From positions 1 to 39,573 of the forward strand of contig CANQJH010000016.1 in the NCBI GenBank assembly GCA_947624195.1: a DNA stretch of 39,573 nucleotides, given 5' to 3'. Of the stretch, positions 29,304 through 38,837 are shown in pieces. The number at the start of each line of letters is the position of its first letter. Position 1 is the first letter of the stretch. Below the pieces are notes generated by a model, which was not told the DNA's origin, made no database searches, and saw only the letters and a program-made list of their open reading frames with translations. The position numbers and the translations under genes are program-made. The DNA is from an uncultured Clostridia bacterium (lineage in GTDB: Bacteria; Bacillota; Clostridia; TANB77; CAG-508).

Positions 29304-30336
29304 TATTATTTCCCTCTTTTCCGTCTCCTAGACTTTTATTTATGTCTTTGTTTAATTCTTTGTTAACATATTTTAAAACAGATATTACTTTTGAATAATC
29401 CATTCTAGTTGGTCCAATTATTCCAATAGTTCCAAGATCTTTGCCTGCTACTATATTTCTAAAAGTAACTATGCTCAAATCTTTTAGACCATTTTCCTCA
29501 TTTCCAATATATACATTAAAATCTTCATCACTTCCAAGTAATTCTTCTATAAAGTCTCTTCTATCTAAAAGTCCTAAGAAACTTTTTGCTAGATTTCCAG
29601 TTTTGAATTCTGGGTTATCCAAAGCTCTGTCTGCGCCTTTTAAATACATTGTTGATTCAACATTAATTAGCTTTTTTATTTGATTTATAATAGGCTTTAT
29701 TACATCAACTCTATAAGACATTTCATTCATTATATATTGTTCTAACGGCATATTAATTAATGATAAATATTGTCCCCTAAGTTTATTGTTAAATATTGTA
29801 TTAAGGGTATCTACTTGCTCTTGATTTATATCTCTGTCAAACTTTATAATTGTTTCTTTTATCGTGCCCATTTCTGTAAGTATAATTGCCATTAACATCC
29901 TAGAGCCTATTAAAACGAATTTAATCTCTTGGATTCTCTGTTTACCTGCATTGGGTTCAATGGATACTGTGGTGTAATGAGTTACTTCTGAAATGGTGTT
30001 TGTTGCTATCTTTGTAAGTTCTTCCATTTCATTTGCTTTTGATTCTAACTTAGAATTTATGTACCTAATTTCATTTAAGCTTAAATTTTTTTCACTCAAA
30101 AGTTTGTCAACATAAAATCTATATCCTTTGGTTGAAGGAATCCTTCCGCTAGATGTATGAGTCTTTTCGAGAAAGCCCTCTTTTTCAAGCTCAGCCATAT
30201 CGTTTCTTACAGTAGCACTACTACAGTCTAAGCCATATTTACCTATCAAGCTTCCTGAACTAACCGGCTCTACTGTGTCTATATACTCATTTACAATTGC
30301 TTGCAGTATTCGCTTTTTTCTATTATCTAATTCCAA
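29293..30336 (-). CDS. hrcA: Heat-inducible transcription repressor HrcA
   Basis: About 347 residues. N-terminal winged helix (RKKRILQAIVNEYIDT, GLDCSSATVRNDMAELEKEGFLE, THTSSGRIPSTKGYRFYVD) and the C-terminal GAF-like dimerisation/insertion domains. It represses this operon by binding CIRCE, and two CIRCE-type sites lie just upstream. GAGGTGAT is 8 bases before the TTG at 30336, which I take as start; in-frame ATG 30342 and GTG 30345 lie too close to it. Confidence 0.95.
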   Translation of the reverse strand: MELDNRKKRILQAIVNEYIDTVEPVSSGSLIGKYGLDCSSATVRNDMAELEKEGFLEKTHTSSGRIPSTKGYRFYVDKLLSEKNLSLNEIRYINSKLESKANEMEELTKIATNTISEVTHYTTVSIEPNAGKQRIQEIKFVLIGSRMLMAIILTEMGTIKETIIKFDRDINQEQVDTLNTIFNNKLRGQYLSLINMPLEQYIMNEMSYRVDVIKPIINQIKKLINVESTMYLKGADRALDNPEFKTGNLAKSFLGLLDRRDFIEELLGSDEDFNVYIGNEENGLKDLSIVTFRNIVAGKDLGTIGIIGPTRMDYSKVISVLKYVNKELNKDINKSLGDGKEGNNSGG

Positions 30337-30369
30337 GTTCATCACCTCTATTAGATTTTTATAATTGAA

Positions 30370-30396
30370 TTAGCACTCCTTGTTTGCGTCTGCTAA
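30370..30396. promoter_or_regulatory. CIRCE operator, proximal
   Basis: Plus strand: TTAGCACTC (perfect half-site), 9-base spacer, GTCTGCTAA (degenerate half-site; consensus GAGTGCTAA). It lies in the 5' untranslated region of hrcA, downstream of the -10. Confidence 0.88.
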
Positions 30397-30406
30397 CTTC
30401 ATATAT

Positions 30407-30433
30407 ATTATATCGATTTTTAGCAATTGTCAA
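30407..30433 (-). promoter_or_regulatory. hrcA operon promoter
   Basis: Minus strand: TTGACA (30428-30433) and TATAAT (30407-30412), 15 apart; TAATAT at 30405-30410 gives a 17-base spacer. It lies between the two CIRCE sites, with the -35 inside the distal one. Confidence 0.75.
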
Positions 30434-30446
30434 TAGAGATTGCTAA
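30420..30446. promoter_or_regulatory. CIRCE-like operator, distal
   Basis: Plus strand: TTAGCAATT, 9-base spacer, GATTGCTAA. Spacing and the outer TTAGCA/TGCTAA bases match CIRCE; the inner triplets differ. It overlaps the -35 element. Confidence 0.65.
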
Positions 30447-30476
30447 TTTATTTGTAAATTTTATGTGAAAGAAGAC

Positions 30477-30508
30477 AAAAAAATAAGAAAGCTCCCAAAA
30501 ACTTTCTT
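30477..30508 (-). terminator. Terminator of the small RNA (and recG read-through)
   Basis: Stem AAGAAAG / CTTTCTT (30502-30508 and 30485-30491), 10-base loop, followed on the minus strand by ATTTTTTT. Confidence 0.8.
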
Positions 30509-30584
30509 AACTATACTTAGAATTCATAGTCCCAAATAGTTTAAAACTTTTGAGACTATAATTCTGGAAAACAGTATTGTATAC
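30477..30584 (-). ncRNA. Candidate small RNA or leader between recG and hrcA
   Basis: A self-contained unit of about 107 bases: perfect promoter upstream (30591-30619), a long imperfect hairpin (roughly 17 pairs; outer arms around 30519-30531 and 30553-30564), then a terminator. No open reading frame of note. It could be a free small RNA or an attenuated second leader for hrcA. It does not match 6S, T-box or any riboswitch I know. Confidence 0.5.
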
Positions 30585-30590
30585 AAGCAT

Positions 30591-30619
30591 ATTATATTAT
30601 AGTACTTTTTAATTGTCAA
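30591..30619 (-). promoter_or_regulatory. Consensus promoter upstream of the small RNA
   Basis: Minus strand: TTGACA (30614-30619), 17-base spacer, TATAAT (30591-30596); both hexamers are consensus. Confidence 0.8.
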
Positions 30620-30665
30620 TATTTTTTTACAATTTTTGTCATTTTTCGTTCAACAAAATTCGACA

Positions 30666-32726
30666 TTAGATAGTTAACTGTGCCTTAGATGTAAATCTCT
30701 TGTTTATTAAGTCTTTTAGCAACTTGTTTTCTTCTTTTTCTAAATTCAAATCTTGATCAATAATCTGCATTGCTAATGCCTGTACTTCCTTTAATGCTTC
30801 CATATCTTGAAATAAATTTGCTATTTTAAATTCTGGTATGCCATGTTGTTTTGTTCCAAAGAAATCTCCTGAGCCTCTTAATTCTAGGTCTTTTTCTGCA
30901 ATTGTAAATCCATTGTCTGTTTTTGTCATTATCTCCATTCTCTCTCTTATTAGTTCATTTCCACCATTGCACTTTAATATGCAGTAAGATTTATATTCTC
31001 CTCTTCCAACTCTTCCTCTTAATTGGTGAAGTTGTGCGAGTCCAAACCTTTCGGCGTTTTCTATTATCATCAAGCTTGCATTTGGTACATCAACACCTAC
31101 TTCTATTACTGTTGTTGATACTAATATATCGATTTCTCCATTTTTAAATCTTTCCATTATTTCATCTTTTTCTTTTGGTTTCATTTTTCCGTGTAGAACT
31201 TCTACTCTGTATTCTTTGAAGATTTCGTTTTTATATTTTTCTGCAAGTTCAACTGCCGACTTAAGTTTAGGAGCCTCTGGGTCATTAGATTCTTCTACTA
31301 ATGGGCATACAACATAACACTGTCTTCCTTGATTTATTTCTTTTTTTACAAATTCATTTATTCGTGGTTCTAACTTTTTAGATACTGCAAATGTTTCCAC
31401 GTGTTTTCTATTTGGTGGTAATTCATCAATTATTGAAATATCCAAATCTCCATATAAAATAAGTGCTAGTGTTCTTGGTATCGGTGTGGCAGTCATTACA
31501 AGTACATCTGGATTTTCTCCTTTTGATATAATTGAACTTCTTTGCTTTACGCCAAATCTATGTTGTTCATCTGTTACAACAAATCCTAACTTTTTAAAAG
31601 TTACATTTTCCTCTAGTAAAGCGTGTGTTCCTATAACTATATCAACTTCTCCGTTTTCAATTTTTTCTAAAGCTTGTTTTTTCTGTTTGGCAGTCATGCC
31701 ACCAACCAAACCTTCACATTTTATTCCATATTTAGATAGTGTTTTTTCAAAGTTTGCTAAATGTTGTTTTGCTAAAATCATTGTTGGTGCCAAAATAGCA
31801 ACTTGGTAACCACTTTTTACTGCTTTGTATGCAGCTATCATTGCTACTATTGTTTTTCCAGAGCCAACATCTCCTTGAAGGAGTCTATTCATTGGCTTAT
31901 CATTTTCCATATCTGCATTTATATCTTCCAAAACATTCAACTGTGCTTTTGTTAATCTAAATGGTAAATCATTAATGACATCAGACATATTTACATTTTC
32001 ATCATATTTAATACCTTTTATTTTTTCATTGTTTTCACCTTTTAATTTCAAAAGTCCTAATTGCATTGTTAAAAGTTCATCAAAAACTAATCTTCTTCTA
32101 GCTTTTCTAAAGCTTTCAAAATCTTTAGGAAAATGAATTTGGTGTATGGCTTCATTATATCCTATTAGATTATACTTTGTGAGTATATACTCAGGCATAA
32201 TCTCATCTAAATTGTCTACTAAGCTAAGTCCATTTTGTATGATTTTTCTTATAGCATTTGCTTTTATATCATAAGTTAGCGGATAGACTGGAACTATTTT
32301 TCCTGTATTTGTGTTTTTTTCAATAACGTCAAATACTGGAGAATTAAGTTCTCTAACGCCATTTCTCACTGTTATCTTTCCAAAAAATCTATATTTTTCT
32401 TCTCTTTTAATCTGCGTTTTTATGTATGGCTGATTAAACCAAGTAATCATACAAGTGTCGGTTTCATCTTTTACAATAAGTTTTTCAATGCTTTTGTATC
32501 TTCCAAGCATTCTTAAATTAATGCCCGAAACAGCTACTGCTTCAATAGAGCATTTTTCCCCATCTTGTGTATCAGCTATATACTTAATCTTGCTTCTATC
32601 TTCGTAATCTCTTGGATAGTATGTTATTAAGTCTTCTAAAGTAAATATCCCTAATTTGTTTAGAACTTTTGCTCTAGTAGGTCCTACTCCTTTTACATAT
32701 TGAATTTCTTTTTTTAAATCAGTCAT
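30666..32726 (-). CDS. recG: ATP-dependent DNA helicase RecG
   Basis: 686 residues. N-terminal wedge domain with VKGVGPTRAKVLNKLGI and an OB fold, then superfamily 2 helicase motifs: GDVGSGKT (Walker A, ~285), DEQH box, TATPIPRTLAL, STTVIEVGVDVPNA, QLRGRVGR. It remodels stalled replication forks and branched DNA. Ribosome site GGAGA before ATG 32726. Normal family length. Confidence 0.98.
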   Translation of the reverse strand: MTDLKKEIQYVKGVGPTRAKVLNKLGIFTLEDLITYYPRDYEDRSKIKYIADTQDGEKCSIEAVAVSGINLRMLGRYKSIEKLIVKDETDTCMITWFNQPYIKTQIKREEKYRFFGKITVRNGVRELNSPVFDVIEKNTNTGKIVPVYPLTYDIKANAIRKIIQNGLSLVDNLDEIMPEYILTKYNLIGYNEAIHQIHFPKDFESFRKARRRLVFDELLTMQLGLLKLKGENNEKIKGIKYDENVNMSDVINDLPFRLTKAQLNVLEDINADMENDKPMNRLLQGDVGSGKTIVAMIAAYKAVKSGYQVAILAPTMILAKQHLANFEKTLSKYGIKCEGLVGGMTAKQKKQALEKIENGEVDIVIGTHALLEENVTFKKLGFVVTDEQHRFGVKQRSSIISKGENPDVLVMTATPIPRTLALILYGDLDISIIDELPPNRKHVETFAVSKKLEPRINEFVKKEINQGRQCYVVCPLVEESNDPEAPKLKSAVELAEKYKNEIFKEYRVEVLHGKMKPKEKDEIMERFKNGEIDILVSTTVIEVGVDVPNASLMIIENAERFGLAQLHQLRGRVGRGEYKSYCILKCNGGNELIRERMEIMTKTDNGFTIAEKDLELRGSGDFFGTKQHGIPEFKIANLFQDMEALKEVQALAMQIIDQDLNLEKEENKLLKDLINKRFTSKAQLTI

Positions 32727-32812
32727 TTATTTCTCCATCATTTTTATTTTTTACTTTGTGAAAGCTTTATTTTGTCTTTTATATTGTTATAAACTACATT
32801 AATTTCTTTGTC

Positions 32813-32870
32813 AAGAAAAGACTAAAAAAGTATTGATCAAAAATCAATATTTTAATCAATACTTTTTAGT
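32813..32870 (-). terminator. Terminator after the DUF2628-like gene
   Basis: Inverted repeat of 16-17 bases (32821-32837 and 32855-32870) 12 bases after the stop codon at 32883, followed on the minus strand by CTTTTCTT. Confidence 0.8.
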
Positions 32871-32882
32871 TTTATAATAAAT

Positions 32883-34829
32883 TTATCTTAGGAATTCACC
32901 AAGTGTTGAATTAGTAACTGAGTTTGTATCTGTTGTATTTTCAGTTGGAACTGTATCATTTGCAGTTGGAGTTGTATCATTTGTAGTTTCATTTGAAACT
33001 GCATTTCCATCTACGACGTTTTCATCTAATCCATTTACAACATTTTGTCCTTCATCTACTACATTGCTATCTCCAATTTCATTTACAATATTTACATCTA
33101 TAATATTTTCATTATTATTTTCTGTCTCAGTTTCATCAAATGGTGCAACACTTGTTAATATGCTTACAACCTCAGCACTTGTCATTGAGTCAATTGATGT
33201 ATCATCTATAGTTAATATGAATTGGAATAATATATCATCTTCTGGAAGTAATATTAGATAATTCCTTGATAGTGATTCTGCCGATTCTACATCAACATAT
33301 GAATAGTATACATTAGGTAATGATGTGCCTGCTATGAAATTACTTGAACCTTTTTGAACTGATACATTTAATGCTGCTGCTTGCGATTCAAATGATGCTA
33401 TTAAAGAATCTAATAATGAAGATCTTCCTGCTGCTGTAGACATGTCAAATCCAAATGTTTCTTTTATATTTACAAGTGATTGACCTGAATAAGTTAATTT
33501 ATAATTTCCTTTTGTTAAAGAGTTGTCTGTTTCATCTAGGAACCATAATAGTGAATCATATTCAATAGCATATCCTTCAGTAAACTCTAACTTTTGATAA
33601 TCATAAACTTCTTCTTCATCAATGACATTATCTATATCTTGGTCTGTTGTATTGTCAGTATTATTTAAAAAGTCCAAATCAAAGTTAAATATTCCTAGAG
33701 TCATAAGAATACCACAAACTATTGACAATAAAATTGGTATACCAACACAGTATAAAACTACTGCAATCGTAGATTGTCCACCTTTTTGGGTAGCCATATT
33801 TATTAATTGAGAATTATCTGTTGTAGTTTGTTTAAATTTATTTAATTTGTTCTTTACAAAGTTTCTATATAAAGGATAAAAACCAAATCCAAATATAAAT
33901 ACAAATAATACACATGCTACGCCAGCTAACGCTAATGAAGCTAATCCAATTTTAGTAAGTAAGAATACTGATAGGAATACTATTAAATATTTTAATACTA
34001 AAAACAATATTCCTGTTAAGTACATTTTTCTGTGTAATAGATAAACTTCTTGGAAAATAGCTGCACACCAATTGAATTTATTTTTATGAGCTTTATCATA
34101 TAAATTTCCCATCCATGCTTTTACAAAATCAGCATTGTAATCTCCAGAACCATTATTTGGGTCAACATTATAATTTTGATTAGGATATTGAGCATCATTG
34201 GTTTGATAATTCATATTTGGATCAACAAAATTATTATCTTGGTAACCCATATTTGAATCTGCATAATTATTATCTTGGTAACCCATATTGGAACCTGCAT
34301 AACTATTATCTTGGTAACCCATATTGGAATTATTATAACTATCTTGATAATTTGAATTTGTATAATCGTTGTTTTGATAATTCATAGTAGAATTGTTATA
34401 ATTGCTATCTTGGTAATTTGTGTTTGAATTTGTATAGCTGTCTTGATAGTTCATGTTTGGATCTGTATAACTATTATCTTGATAATTCATATTTTGTTCT
34501 GCATAGCTATTATCTTGGTAGCCCATATTTGAATCCGCATAGCTATTGTCTTGATAATTCATATCATTTTGAGTATAAGAGTTTTGCATAAAATCACTAC
34601 TTATATCAGGTGCATCATTATTAGAATTATTTTGTAAGTTTACATTTAAAATTGGATTAACAACTTGGTTGTCATCAAAGTCATTAATATTGGAATTTGC
34701 TATACTACTTGGATCAAAAGTATTGTATTGTGAATTGTCAAAATCCGGATTCATGCTAGCATAAGGGTCTTGCCCTGGATTAGGCATGTTATTATTTCCA
34801 TTAAAATTAGGGTTATTTGATTCGTCCAT
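32883..34829 (-). CDS. Repeat-rich membrane protein with DUF2628-like domain
   Basis: 648 residues in four parts: an Asn/Asp/Tyr/Gln-rich N-terminal region with about 11 degenerate repeats of NMGYQDNSYADS type (to ~residue 225); a DUF2628-like membrane module (KFNWCAAIFQEVYLLHRKMY then three or four helices, ~245-390); a soluble domain of ~170 residues; and a Thr/Asn/Val-rich low-complexity tail. The cytoplasmic tail repeats look like a flexible, possibly phase-separating or protein-binding region. Function unknown. Ribosome site AAGGAG before ATG 34829. Confidence 0.8.
   Translation of the reverse strand: MDESNNPNFNGNNNMPNPGQDPYASMNPDFDNSQYNTFDPSSIANSNINDFDDNQVVNPILNVNLQNNSNNDAPDISSDFMQNSYTQNDMNYQDNSYADSNMGYQDNSYAEQNMNYQDNSYTDPNMNYQDSYTNSNTNYQDSNYNNSTMNYQNNDYTNSNYQDSYNNSNMGYQDNSYAGSNMGYQDNNYADSNMGYQDNNFVDPNMNYQTNDAQYPNQNYNVDPNNGSGDYNADFVKAWMGNLYDKAHKNKFNWCAAIFQEVYLLHRKMYLTGILFLVLKYLIVFLSVFLLTKIGLASLALAGVACVLFVFIFGFGFYPLYRNFVKNKLNKFKQTTTDNSQLINMATQKGGQSTIAVVLYCVGIPILLSIVCGILMTLGIFNFDLDFLNNTDNTTDQDIDNVIDEEEVYDYQKLEFTEGYAIEYDSLLWFLDETDNSLTKGNYKLTYSGQSLVNIKETFGFDMSTAAGRSSLLDSLIASFESQAAALNVSVQKGSSNFIAGTSLPNVYYSYVDVESAESLSRNYLILLPEDDILFQFILTIDDTSIDSMTSAEVVSILTSVAPFDETETENNNENIIDVNIVNEIGDSNVVDEGQNVVNGLDENVVDGNAVSNETTNDTTPTANDTVPTENTTDTNSVTNSTLGEFLR
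34196..34566 (-). repeat. Degenerate 33-36 bp tandem repeats in the DUF2628-like gene
   Basis: About 11 units encoding Y-Q-D-[NS]-[SN]-Y blocks; several adjacent units are almost identical at DNA level, implying slippage or recombination and length variability between strains. Confidence 0.85.
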
Positions 34830-34989
34830 TTTTAATTTAATCTCCTTGTACTTTACAATATTTAGGCTTTGGGTAGCCTATAAAACTATTTTTATACATA
34901 AATACATTTTCATTATAAAATAAAAATTGGTAATATACAAGTAGAATAGCAAAATGTAATATAAATGTAAAATTTAAAAAGTGTACGAT

Positions 34990-35211
34990 TTAATTTGTTC
35001 TTTTAATTTCCCTTATTTTCGCATTTATTCTTGATATATCATCATGATTATTTTGAAATAATTCTTTTACTACTAAAAGCCTTTCATCGTTTGGGGCTAT
35101 ATTTTTCTCTTTTAGCTTAGACAATTTGTTACATAATATTTCGTATTCTTTAGCTTTCAACTCAAGTTTCTTCGTTAAATCACCTAGCGTAGTTTGAGTT
35201 ACATTCATCAT
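34990..35211 (-). CDS. Small coiled-coil protein coupled to the lectin/LRR gene
   Basis: 73 residues, highly charged and helical (KKLELKAKEYEILCNKLSKLKEK), probably a short coiled coil. Its ATG overlaps the stop codon of the preceding gene (ATGA), so it is translated by coupling with the 923-residue lectin/LRR protein and is likely a partner of it. No family recognised. From 34830 to 34989 I see only AT-rich leader sequence of the 32883 gene with a small TAGGCT/AGCCTA hairpin (about 34863-34880). Confidence 0.72.
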   Translation of the reverse strand: MMNVTQTTLGDLTKKLELKAKEYEILCNKLSKLKEKNIAPNDERLLVVKELFQNNHDDISRINAKIREIKRTN

Positions 35212-37980
35212 CTTTCTAGTCCTCCATCTTCTATTTGCTTTTGAGGTCTCTGATAAAGAATATATTGCTCACGCGTTATTGCATCCCTAAAATCATATTC
35301 CCTTGGCACGTCTAAATTTGAGCTTGCTTTTTTTAATCTTTCAACTTGTTTTTTTAACCTGTTAAACTCCATGCCAATATTTATCTGCTTTAAAGGATTG
35401 TTAGGATTCTGTCTGTCATATTCTTCTATAAATGCTCTTAAGCCTCTTTGAAAAGCTTCAAATATCTTTTCTCTTTCCTGCTCGTCCGGACTTGTTTCTG
35501 GCACATCATATACTCCCGCATAAGTTTCGTGAGACTTGTATCTGTCATTAAGTTCAAAATCATTAATTACTGCATAGCCCTGTTTTTTATTTACATACAT
35601 AGCACCTTTAGATACTATATTACCTTTTGCATCTCTAACTACAATATTTTGTACGTCTGGTGCAGTAACACTTGCTCGTGCAATATTTTTTCCATAATAG
35701 TTGCTTATTATTGTGCAGCATCCACTACAAAACAATCCAATTATGTCATTGCGAGGATCGTTTTTATTAAGCCATTCATAAGTAAACTGTTTATCATCTA
35801 AATCTTCAATAAGTTTTTTTCCATTTATTAATTCTTGCTCAGTTTGTTTTTTAATCATTTCTATACTGTCAAATATTGTTGGCTCACCTAAAGGTTTTCC
35901 TAATAAATGCTCTGGAATATTTTCGCTTTTTGCTTTTTGTCTTAATCTATACGCTCTCTCAAACGCATCTTGTGATAATCCTTTTCCCATAAATACTTTT
36001 GCAATATCAACGTTTTCACTCGTTATTCCTATATATTTATTGTTTTTATAGAATTTTTTTAATGCTTCTTCCCATGAAATCTTTATTGGCTTGCCATTTT
36101 CATCCAAAGTCTCTCTTAAGGACTTTGCGTCTTCAAAATTAAGCATTACCTTTATAAACATCTTTGGATATTTTTTCTCCAAATTAAAAAGTAATTGCAA
36201 GTTTGGTAAATCTTTTTTATTACCCTGTTCAGATATAAATTGTACAAAATCTTGACTAGGTTTAACGTCAAATGGTAGTGCATCAAACAATCTATGATAT
36301 TGACCGTAATCTCATATAGTCGGTTTTTACCAATCTAGCAAGCAACGAAGAGGCCTTTTGAGCTAAATATACTTGAGTATCTTTTCCATTTTTGTCAAGT
36401 AATTTTTCAGTTGAAAAGCATCCTAGAGCACTTGCAAATTTATAAAAATCCAACTGCTCCTCTTCTGGGAAGTTTAATAACATTTCGTTTATTTTTGGCA
36501 TCTCGTTTTTAAAAAATCTAAAAACATTATCTTGGCAAAACGATTTTTCTTTTTCATGTTTTATTAAAGTTAACCCATAAATGTACGGGATACTAAATTT
36601 CATTTTATCTAAAGCCTTTGAGAACTCCATCATCTTTACGAATTTGTCATTTTTCACTAATATACTATAATCAAACCCCTCAAAAGCTCTTGTTATTACA
36701 TCAAGTTCTATTGCATTTTGATATTCATTTTTATTTTTGGGTAAATCTTGTGAAAATACCAATTTACCATCTTTTGTTGTGTATGCATACTTAAATTGCA
36801 AACCCTCAAAAGCTTTTTTGTTAATTGTCGTTACATGAGGAGGGATTATTACTTTTTTAAGAGTTACACATCCATTAAATGCATCTTTTACAATTTCAGT
36901 TTCGCTATCTGGTATAGTGTATTCTGTAATTGGCTCTCTTGATGAATTAAAAGCTTCATTTAAGAAATTACATTCATTCGTAAAATTTCCACCATTAGTA
37001 GCACCATACTCTACGTTCCCGTTTGAATTTATATTTCTAACATCTATTCCATTTAAAAATCCACGTATCGTGCTGTTTTGCCACATTGAACTATTATCGT
37101 CACTTTCTTCTGGATAAAATGGCATGTTTCCAATAATGGCATCTTCTGCCCTTAAATCAAAATATGTTGCGTTTCCGTTACCTTGAGGATTTATATTTTG
37201 TGGCAATTCATCCCAATTTTTGATTAAAAAAGAAATTGGTTCAACTTTCACCCATCTTATTGTTCCCGGTTTATCAGTTGGAGTATTGTCACTGTATACA
37301 TCATCTTGCGAATGTGGATATGACACCACACGTACATATCTTTCTCCTTGATATTCAAACTCAGGGCAATGTTTTCCCGCATAAGCAGTATGATTATTCT
37401 TTTGACCATTAGTAGAATACCACCTTCCTGTACATGAAATACCATGTTGCAGATTGCCTCTATGATACAATGACTCTAAAGTATCACTTAAATCTTCATT
37501 TACCTTTGTTTGTGGATATTCCCCAATTTGTAATGTATGATATATAATCCTACCATTTGCATCTTTTACATCTCTAACATTTAGTTGTTGTAATTCTTTG
37601 CTATCACTTGGCAAACAATAATGTAGGGATGGGCATACGCCCACATTTCTAACATGAGTACAAAAAACAAACCAGCTACCATTACCAACTAAATACTTTG
37701 CGGTATTTTTTGAACCAGCAGAACGTAACCAAATACTTGCTGCTCGTTTGTTAGTAAGAGTTTTGTGTTCCTTATACAAATAAGCATTATTCATATGAGC
37801 ATAATCAGTTGCAGACACTCTTCTTTCCATATCTCTATGCTTGCCATCAAAATAATCTTCATAGCTTTCTATGTAAATTAAATCAGTTGTATTAAAATCA
37901 CTATTGCCTGTACGTTGAGAGTTATCTGTATTTTCAATAATAGTTGGAATAACTTTATTTCTAAAATCCTCTCTCTTCAT
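35208..37980 (-). CDS. Lectin-fold (DUF6273-like) / leucine-rich-repeat protein, read through a +1 shift at CGG codon 559
   Basis: Frame 0 (ATG 37980 to TAG 36292) gives 562 residues: a C-type-lectin-like module (ASIWLRSAGS..., GVCPSLHYCLPSD, ~85-130), a second one (TLQIGEYPQTK, ~170-320), a BspA-type leucine-rich repeat (AFNGCVTLKKVIIPPHV, ~365-385) and a helical part. It ends LVKTDYMRL-CGG-S-I-S. Skipping the C gives GGT and continues G-Q-Y-H-R-L-F-D-A-L-P-F-D for another 360 residues, which otherwise lack a good start (TTG, no ribosome site). Total 923 residues. The last part has a Cys-rich FCSGCCTIISNYYG segment I do not recognise. It resembles proteins carried near DGRs in gut Clostridia; exact role unknown. 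Consensus promoter upstream. Confidence 0.78.
36303..36306 (-). other. CGG +1 frameshift site in the lectin/LRR gene
   Basis: Context TTA CGG TCA in frame 0, with TAG three codons later; TTA (C) GGT CAA after the shift. Joining the frames yields one continuous protein. Confidence 0.72.
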
Positions 37981-37997
37981 ATATACCTCTTTATCGG

Positions 37998-38026
37998 ATT
38001 ATATCTCATATCCCTTGATTTGTCAA
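37998..38026 (-). promoter_or_regulatory. Consensus promoter for the lectin/LRR gene
   Basis: Minus strand: TTGACA (38021-38026), 17-base spacer, TATAAT (37998-38003); about 18 bases before the start codon. Ribosome site AGAGG. Confidence 0.82.
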
Positions 38027-38107
38027 TGTTTTGCGCACCCCATTCATATACTTTAAGTGAAAAAAATCGTGTATTTTTCTCATTTGTTCCAACAATTTCC
38101 ATATTTA

Positions 38108-38135
38108 TTGATTATGGCGTTAAATATTATATAAT
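38108..38135 (+). promoter_or_regulatory. Candidate promoter for the reverse transcriptase
   Basis: TTGATT (38108-38113), 16-base spacer, TATAAT (38130-38135), 26 bases before ATG 38162. Confidence 0.5.
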
Positions 38136-38757
38136 TTAAAAATAAATAGGTTGTGGTGTTTATGAAACGTTTAGGAAACTTATATAAAAACATTTATCAA
38201 ATGGAAAATATTATTGAGGCTTATGATGAAGTATGCAGAAACACACAAAACAAGAGGAAAGTGGCCAATCTCAAAGAATATCGTTCATCATATATTTCTA
38301 GAATATACAATACATTAGTATCGCGCTCTTACCAAACAGGTCCTTATAATATTTTTACCATATATGAACCAAAAGAAAGAAGAATTGTCAGCCAAGGTAT
38401 GTTTGACAAAATCGTTAACCATCTTGTCAGTAGATATATCCTTTATCCCGCACTATTGCCTTGTCTTTTGGATGTCAATGTTGCCAGCAGAAAGTATTTA
38501 GGAACACGTAAAGGTCTTGAGCTATGTAACCAATTTCACAATATATGTAAGATGATTTCTTACTTTTTCATCAATCCAAATCATATTTAAAATATTGTTT
38601 AGAACAATTAAAAATATTTTTAGAAAAAGACAAATTACAATTAAATAAAAAAACAAGAATCTATAAAAACACCAATAACTTTATATTTATTGGGAGAAAT
38701 AAGCATGGTAGATATGCAAAATATAGAACCGTAAACAGAAGATATTTATACAAATCT

Positions 38758-38761
38758 CGGT
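38758..38761 (+). other. CGG +1 frameshift site in the RT remnant
   Basis: Context TCT CGG TAT in frame 0, with TGA nine codons after the CGG; TCT (C) GGT ATT after the shift. Plus-strand example of the same pattern as the three minus-strand genes. Confidence 0.7.
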
Positions 38762-38837
38762 ATTGTACCTATCAACAGTCTTGTTGACAGTATGATTTGT
38801 TACAAGCATTTAGAGCAAATTAGCCTTATAGTTTTGG

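Noticed and set aside
35208..36290. A separate 360-residue gene starting at TTG 36290
   Set aside because: It lacks a ribosome site and its frame continues upstream of the TTG to the CGG site; it is better read as the second part of the lectin/LRR protein.
37981..38161. Template repeat for the DGR upstream of the reverse transcriptase
   Set aside because: The sequence has no similarity to the constant block of the VR on either strand; no TR was found elsewhere in the window.
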